Program-made: the position numbers and the translations under genes | Notes under the pieces: generated by a model | Told to the model about the DNA's origin: nothing | The model's database searches: none | Seen by the model: the letters and a program-made list of their open reading frames with translations, nothing else | DNA from: Malaya genurostris | Lineage: Eukaryota; Arthropoda; Insecta; Diptera; Culicidae | Direction of reading: 5' to 3' | DNA length: 64,000 nucleotides | Assembly (NCBI RefSeq): GCF_030247185.1 | Contig: NC_080571.1 | Location: 43,399,502-43,463,501 of the forward strand | Part shown: piece after piece, positions 59,930-64,000 of the stretch | Layout: each line of letters starts with the position of its first letter | Numbering within the stretch: the first letter of the stretch is position 1

Positions 59930-61841
59930 AAGAGCTTTTATGGTTAGAGTTGATATCGCCATTACTTCGTATCGTGTGAGGCGTTGTTGTTCGATTGATG
60001 ATGATCGCGTGATATCATAATGACCTACCTACCTAATGACAGCCGGCTGTCCGGAGTTTTACGAGTTTCGGAAGAAATTTCGTATTTTAGTTTGAAGCAC
60101 ACATTAATACAAAACACGATAAAATTGCTACAAATTCTCGGTACCCGGCTACCCAGAGCAATAATGCAGAGTTGCAGATGTCAAATGATACTAATTTGAC
60201 AAATTTCAAATGATGTATATTTGTTAACTTTCCATTATTGCATTTTACTCCTGCTGGCGATGGAAAAAGAATTACTACGATAACACAGGACGACGGTTTA
60301 CTCTCACATTCTTATTTTGACTTTTAGTTGATGGAACGATTACGGCCCAAAAAATGATCGAAAACAGATCAAAGTATGATTTGACAGTGTTATGTTTAAA
60401 TTAGTTGTATAATTTGATGACGCCAAGATTGTCTCAACCGCTCATCAGTTTCAGGAATTGGTCCTTTTATGAATCATCCTAAACACAGAGAGTTCTTTCA
60501 AACGATTTTCACGTACAAAATTTTTGAGCTTCGGTCTTGCTTCGTACAAGACTAAATGATGTTCTTCTTTGCATAAAAAACAAAATAAATTGTATAGTCA
60601 GCTTTTCAATCGTGAAAAACCTCTACGTTCATCAGTTGTCCCAAAAAATTTCAACGCCCTCGCTAAAACCACGCTTCATTTCGTAGGCTAGTCTCAACAC
60701 AATTACTCAAGGACATGCGTTGGCATCATGAAGTCACATTAGCACAGAGCTACTGATGTGTCTTCTACCGTCGTTAGGGTGAGAGGGAGAGGGGGATGGG
60801 GCAAAACAAGCTTGCATGCGATTAGGCAGACTCATAAATTACATTCCGATATCCGGTTCCGCTCACTCTCCGTCGAGGTGTAAGAAGTTGCAGACGACGA
60901 CCGACCGACAGAAGCAAACACTGGGCAAAAAATAGCTCAACAAAAGTCCTTTATCAGTCGAATGTCTTCATAAAAGCTGTCCCATTTAAATACACATAAA
61001 ACCGAAAGCATCCGCAGCGGTTTGCCCTCTGCCAGACCGAATGGTAAATGGTGAGGAACTACCAGAAGCATTTTCGCACAATACTCACAAAAGGCGAAAC
61101 TAAGAGGATGTATTCACGCGCGCAGAGATCCCAGCTCGTGCTCAAGATGCTGACAAAAGTTGATGGGGAAAATAGGCAAAAAACCAAAATAAATAAGGGT
61201 AAAATGATAATGATTTATGACGTCGCTTGCCGTATGAATATAAATTGTTCGTGATTCGCTGGGAAGGCTACATTTGTCACGGGGTTTTCTTCCATTCGGT
61301 TTTGTCGGTCGGTGCTGCTTTTTGCGTGATTTCTCGACAGTTTGCCGCTCCTTGCAAAAGCAAAACCAGTCTCTCAGATGTTGCCGCCGCACATGTGAAT
61401 TTCTGTGATAAAACTGTGTGGCCTTTAAATCAATTTCTCTTTGCTTGGCTCAGACGCTGTATTTTTTTTTTGCTCTCTTGTTTGGAGCTATTTAGTTCAA
61501 AAGTGAAATTTTCTTTGTTTGCAAATTTTGTGCTTTGTGTCGGCACGTGTTTTGCAAAGAAAAGCTAAATTCCTTCCCGGACTCACTTCTGAACAGGAAA
61601 CTTTGACTGTTTTTCGGTGTACTGAAACTAAGATTGTTCGATTAATCCGAAATAAATTACGTTTGGGTAATTTCTGCAGACGGAAAATAATCGAAATACA
61701 ATGAGGCCGTTAGTTGTGAAACACACACACGGATATGGATTATCCGATATCAATAATTCCATGCTTCGTGATGTATTTATTATTAATTCAACAATACCAT
61801 TGCGTACTGCACCAACTAACCAATAAAAACAGCTAATAATA
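59930..61841. other. Gene-free DNA with a GC-richer island
   Basis: 60.8-61.6 kb is GC-richer with ORFs on both strands (61227-61568 plus, 61114-61392 minus), none recognisable. The rest is AT-rich. A G-rich run GAGAGGGAGAGGGGGATGGG lies near 60781. Confidence 0.3.
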
Positions 61842-62418
61842 CAGGGTCCGGCACTCGAAGTGTAACCAATAAAAAAGGCCTTAAATTCAGTTTGGAAAAT
61901 TACTTTTACTTAATTCAAAGTACAAAATGTGTAAAAATAATACAAAATTCAGAATCAATTCACTTTTGCTCGATATGACCACCTTTTGCCTTGACTTGAT
62001 GACTTGAGAGAGCGAAGGAGTTGCTTCGTTTGGCCGAATGTGACTTGCAGGTATTTTGGCCCACTCGCGGACAATAACTTTTTTCAGCGCCTCGAGACTG
62101 GTGTATCTTTTAGTTCGGACTTTACTCTCCAAAATGGCCCAAAGAGAATAATCCATTGGATTCGCATCTGGTGAATTCGAGAGCCATTGTGTGGACGTGA
62201 TGAAGTTCGGAACGTTGTTTTTCAGCCATTCTTGGTTCACTCGAGCTTTGTGAGACGGTGCCGAGTCCTGCTGAAACGTCCATGGTCTGCCACCGAAATG
62301 TTTGTCTGCCCACGGCTTCAAAGCAACCTCCAGAATACTTTCCCGATAATATGTCGCATTTACCTTGACGCCAGGCTCGAAGGTCTGACGTTGGTTACAC
62401 TTCGAGTGCCGGACCCTG
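61842..62418 (-). mobile_element. DD37D Tc1/mariner element, internal deletion derivative
   Basis: Ends CAGGGTCCGGCACTCGAAGT (61842) and its exact reverse complement (ending 62418) form 26-bp TIRs flanked by TA (61840-61841 and 62419-62420). On the minus strand the 5' TIR joins directly to mid-transposase coding sequence, so the N-terminal half is deleted. The 577-bp size compares with roughly 1.3 kb expected for the family. Confidence 0.9.
61887..62390 (-). pseudogene. DD37D transposase, C-terminal half
   Basis: The open text begins next to the TIR (NQRQTFEPGVKVNATYYRES) and continues through WTFQQDSAPSHKAR, with the second catalytic Asp, to NSPDANPMDYSLWAILE. The final Asp of PMDY lies 37 residues later, the DD37D class. 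The first catalytic Asp and the helix-turn-helix are missing. The ATG at 62321 is internal. It ends near the other TIR. Confidence 0.85.
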
Positions 62419-62420
62419 TA

Positions 62421-62904
62421 TTAACATACATGCTGCGATGTATAATAATTATAATGAGAATAAAAACATGTACAATTACAAAGCGTACTATGCAGCTGAT
62501 TAATATTACCCTATTTAGCTTGAATATCATACACAGAAGTAACCGGAGTGCAGGATTTTGCTACGCCAATTCAAACGCACCATTTGAACGCAGCACTCCT
62601 GTTACTTATATAAATCTAATTCATGTCAAGTAGCGTTTTTTTTGGATTTAATCTAAATAGTGCATGAACATCATCATCAACCAACTGGAAGTGATACAAA
62701 GTCTTATGTCGCTAAAATCACTATTTTGTGTAGTATATATTTTTACTATGTTTGCATCGCGTATTGCTGTTGCGCAGAGAAAACTGTAAAATTACATTAT
62801 AGCGAGTTCAATATTCTTACAAAACACCATTTTGATTCACAATCTCGAAATCTCGAAATTCACAATTTCGTGCGCAAAAGAAGCTTATTTCCACCTCTGC
62901 GATG
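62421..62904. other. AT-rich gene-free DNA
   Basis: No supported feature. Confidence 0.35.
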
Positions 62905-63330
62905 AACCTGATCAATTCATGTGAAATAGACATTTGCATACTAATCACCCTGTATCCCCTAAACCAAAAGTTGGATCTGACTGAAAAGCAAGTTGTTTTA
63001 TGAAATTTTAAAACTTTTCATTTGAATCTTAAATGATTCTAAAATTTCATTTAAATCTTAGATCGGTTCAGCCATCTCCGAGAAAAGTGAGTGACATTAT
63101 TTTCACATTTTTCATGCATATCCCCCTGTAATTCCGGAATCGGAAGTTGGATACATATGGAATTCCGGAACTTTGTTTGGAACCATGAGGCCTTTAATTT
63201 AAAAATAAGTACGTGAAACTCGGTTCAACCATCTTCGAGGAAATTAAGTGACAATATTTCCATATTTTTTATGCATATCACTCCTAACAAAATTCAGGAA
63301 TTTTGCATGGAACCGTGAGACCTTTCATCT
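62905..63330. repeat. Copy of the 50.8-54.2 kb repeat family
   Basis: ATGTGAAATAGACATTTGCA, then CACCCTGTATCCCC, CTGACTGAAAAGCAAG and GATCGGTTCAGCCATCTCCG match the block at 52.31-52.47 kb in the same order and orientation. Two further diverged subunits follow. Confidence 0.75.
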
Positions 63331-63351
63331 AATTATCAGAGCCGGTAAAAG

Positions 63352-63413
63352 AGGTGGGTACGGTTGGTAGTACTACCCACCCGAAAATTCCAAAGGTGGG
63401 TTATTACCCACCT
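63352..63413. repeat. AGGTGGGT/ACCCACCT palindrome cluster
   Basis: Two adjacent inverted pairs lie here: AGGTGGGTA (63352-63360) with TACCCACC (63373-63380), and the 8-bp-stem hairpin at 63394-63413. They may be the terminus of a TIR element whose other end lies beyond the window. Confidence 0.6.
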
Positions 63414-64000
63414 GTAGTTCCAAGCGAAAAACGATGGTATTATTAGCATTCGAAGTTGAATTCTCTTGTTTCGATTGATTTGTGACACGGTCAGTGCTGT
63501 AAAACTTCGTTCAATTCAATTGAAACTGAATGTGAAACACATTGACGATCTCTCTAATGCAGCAAACTTCACTCTCTGACACACAAAATGTTTGCTGACG
63601 GCCCGAACGGGTAGCATTCAATCATCACTCGTTTCTCTTCAATAGAGGCTCAGTTTAACCAACGTCAGTTGATCTCTTGAAGTAACAAAATATCTCTTTC
63701 AATAGTGTGAGAGCGGCCTTCAAATGAGGTTCATGTAAACATTCGAATTGGTTCAAGATAACAGATGAAAGACTAATCAGATAGCTGAAATATCAATCAC
63801 AGAATACACACATAAATTAATTGTTTCCTCCCTAAGATTTCATTTTTAACACTTTACTCCATTTATAATTCTATTCGTTCGAAATTGCTTACTACCAAGA
63901 GCGAAGGCAATGAAGGAGCTACACTACTTGGCACTTGAAACTGAGCAAGCTAAACTTCAAATGACTATCAACGATTAATCAACTGACGATGAATTTCGGG
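63414..64000. other. Gene-free DNA to the window edge
   Basis: No ORF or repeat is recognised. Confidence 0.35.

Noticed and set aside
61114..61568. Overlapping ORFs on both strands near 61.3 kb
   Set aside because: No domain, no splice structure; both cannot be coding and neither is favoured.

Overview
The window looks like repeat-dense nuclear DNA of an insect, most likely a culicine (Aedes-like) mosquito. This is inferred from the company the elements keep: Tc1/mariner relatives with DD37E, DD37D and DD41D catalytic spacing, LOA-like, I-like and Jockey-like non-LTR retrotransposons, a BEL/Pao LTR element, tRNA-derived SINEs and many short TIR elements. I recognise no host protein-coding gene with a convincing exon structure. 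Nearly every supported coding region belongs to a transposable element, and most are broken.

Layout. 1-3.3 kb: minus-strand LOA-like retrotransposon whose endonuclease, RT and RNase H share one frame broken by two stop codons; 3.8-4.2 kb: an unrelated endonuclease remnant. 4.27-8.05 kb: nested elements, namely an outer CCCAAGTAACAATT element, a hAT-type element (8-bp TSD), a second TIR element plus a TTAA/piggyBac-type MITE, and a DD41D mariner inside that MITE. 8-16 kb: a SINE, GC-richer gene-free DNA, a 117-bp-unit foldback at 12.1-13.2 kb, short repeats and a (TA)n tract. 16.4-24.5 kb: DD37E remnants, a TTAA-flanked 1.9-kb element, a 5'-truncated Jockey insertion with target duplication, and a 2.25-kb element whose two ends resemble V(D)J recombination signals (CACAGTG, 12-nt spacer, A-rich nonamer) with a 5-bp target duplication, i.e. 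Transib-like. 28.1-31.05 kb: a 2.9-kb array of degenerate AAAACTGCTC words with higher-order structure. 34.2-43.3 kb: a BEL/Pao element with both LTRs and a CATAC duplication, inserted near the axis of an inverted satellite. 45-50.6 kb: MITEs and SINEs. 50.8-56.3 kb: diverged tandem and dispersed repeats. 56.75-59.9 kb: an inverted-repeat-bracketed block holding an I-like retrotransposon tail, a foldback DD41D copy with 174-bp arms and an ORF for a Ulp1/C48-type cysteine protease with a zinc ribbon. 61.8-62.4 kb: a deletion derivative of a DD37D element.

There is no operon-like cooperation between genes. The story is layered insertion, internal deletion and foldback formation. The most unusual items are the RSS-like element, the protease block, the higher-order AAAACTGCTC array and the foldback mariner. 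All family assignments were made by eye from motifs, without database searches.
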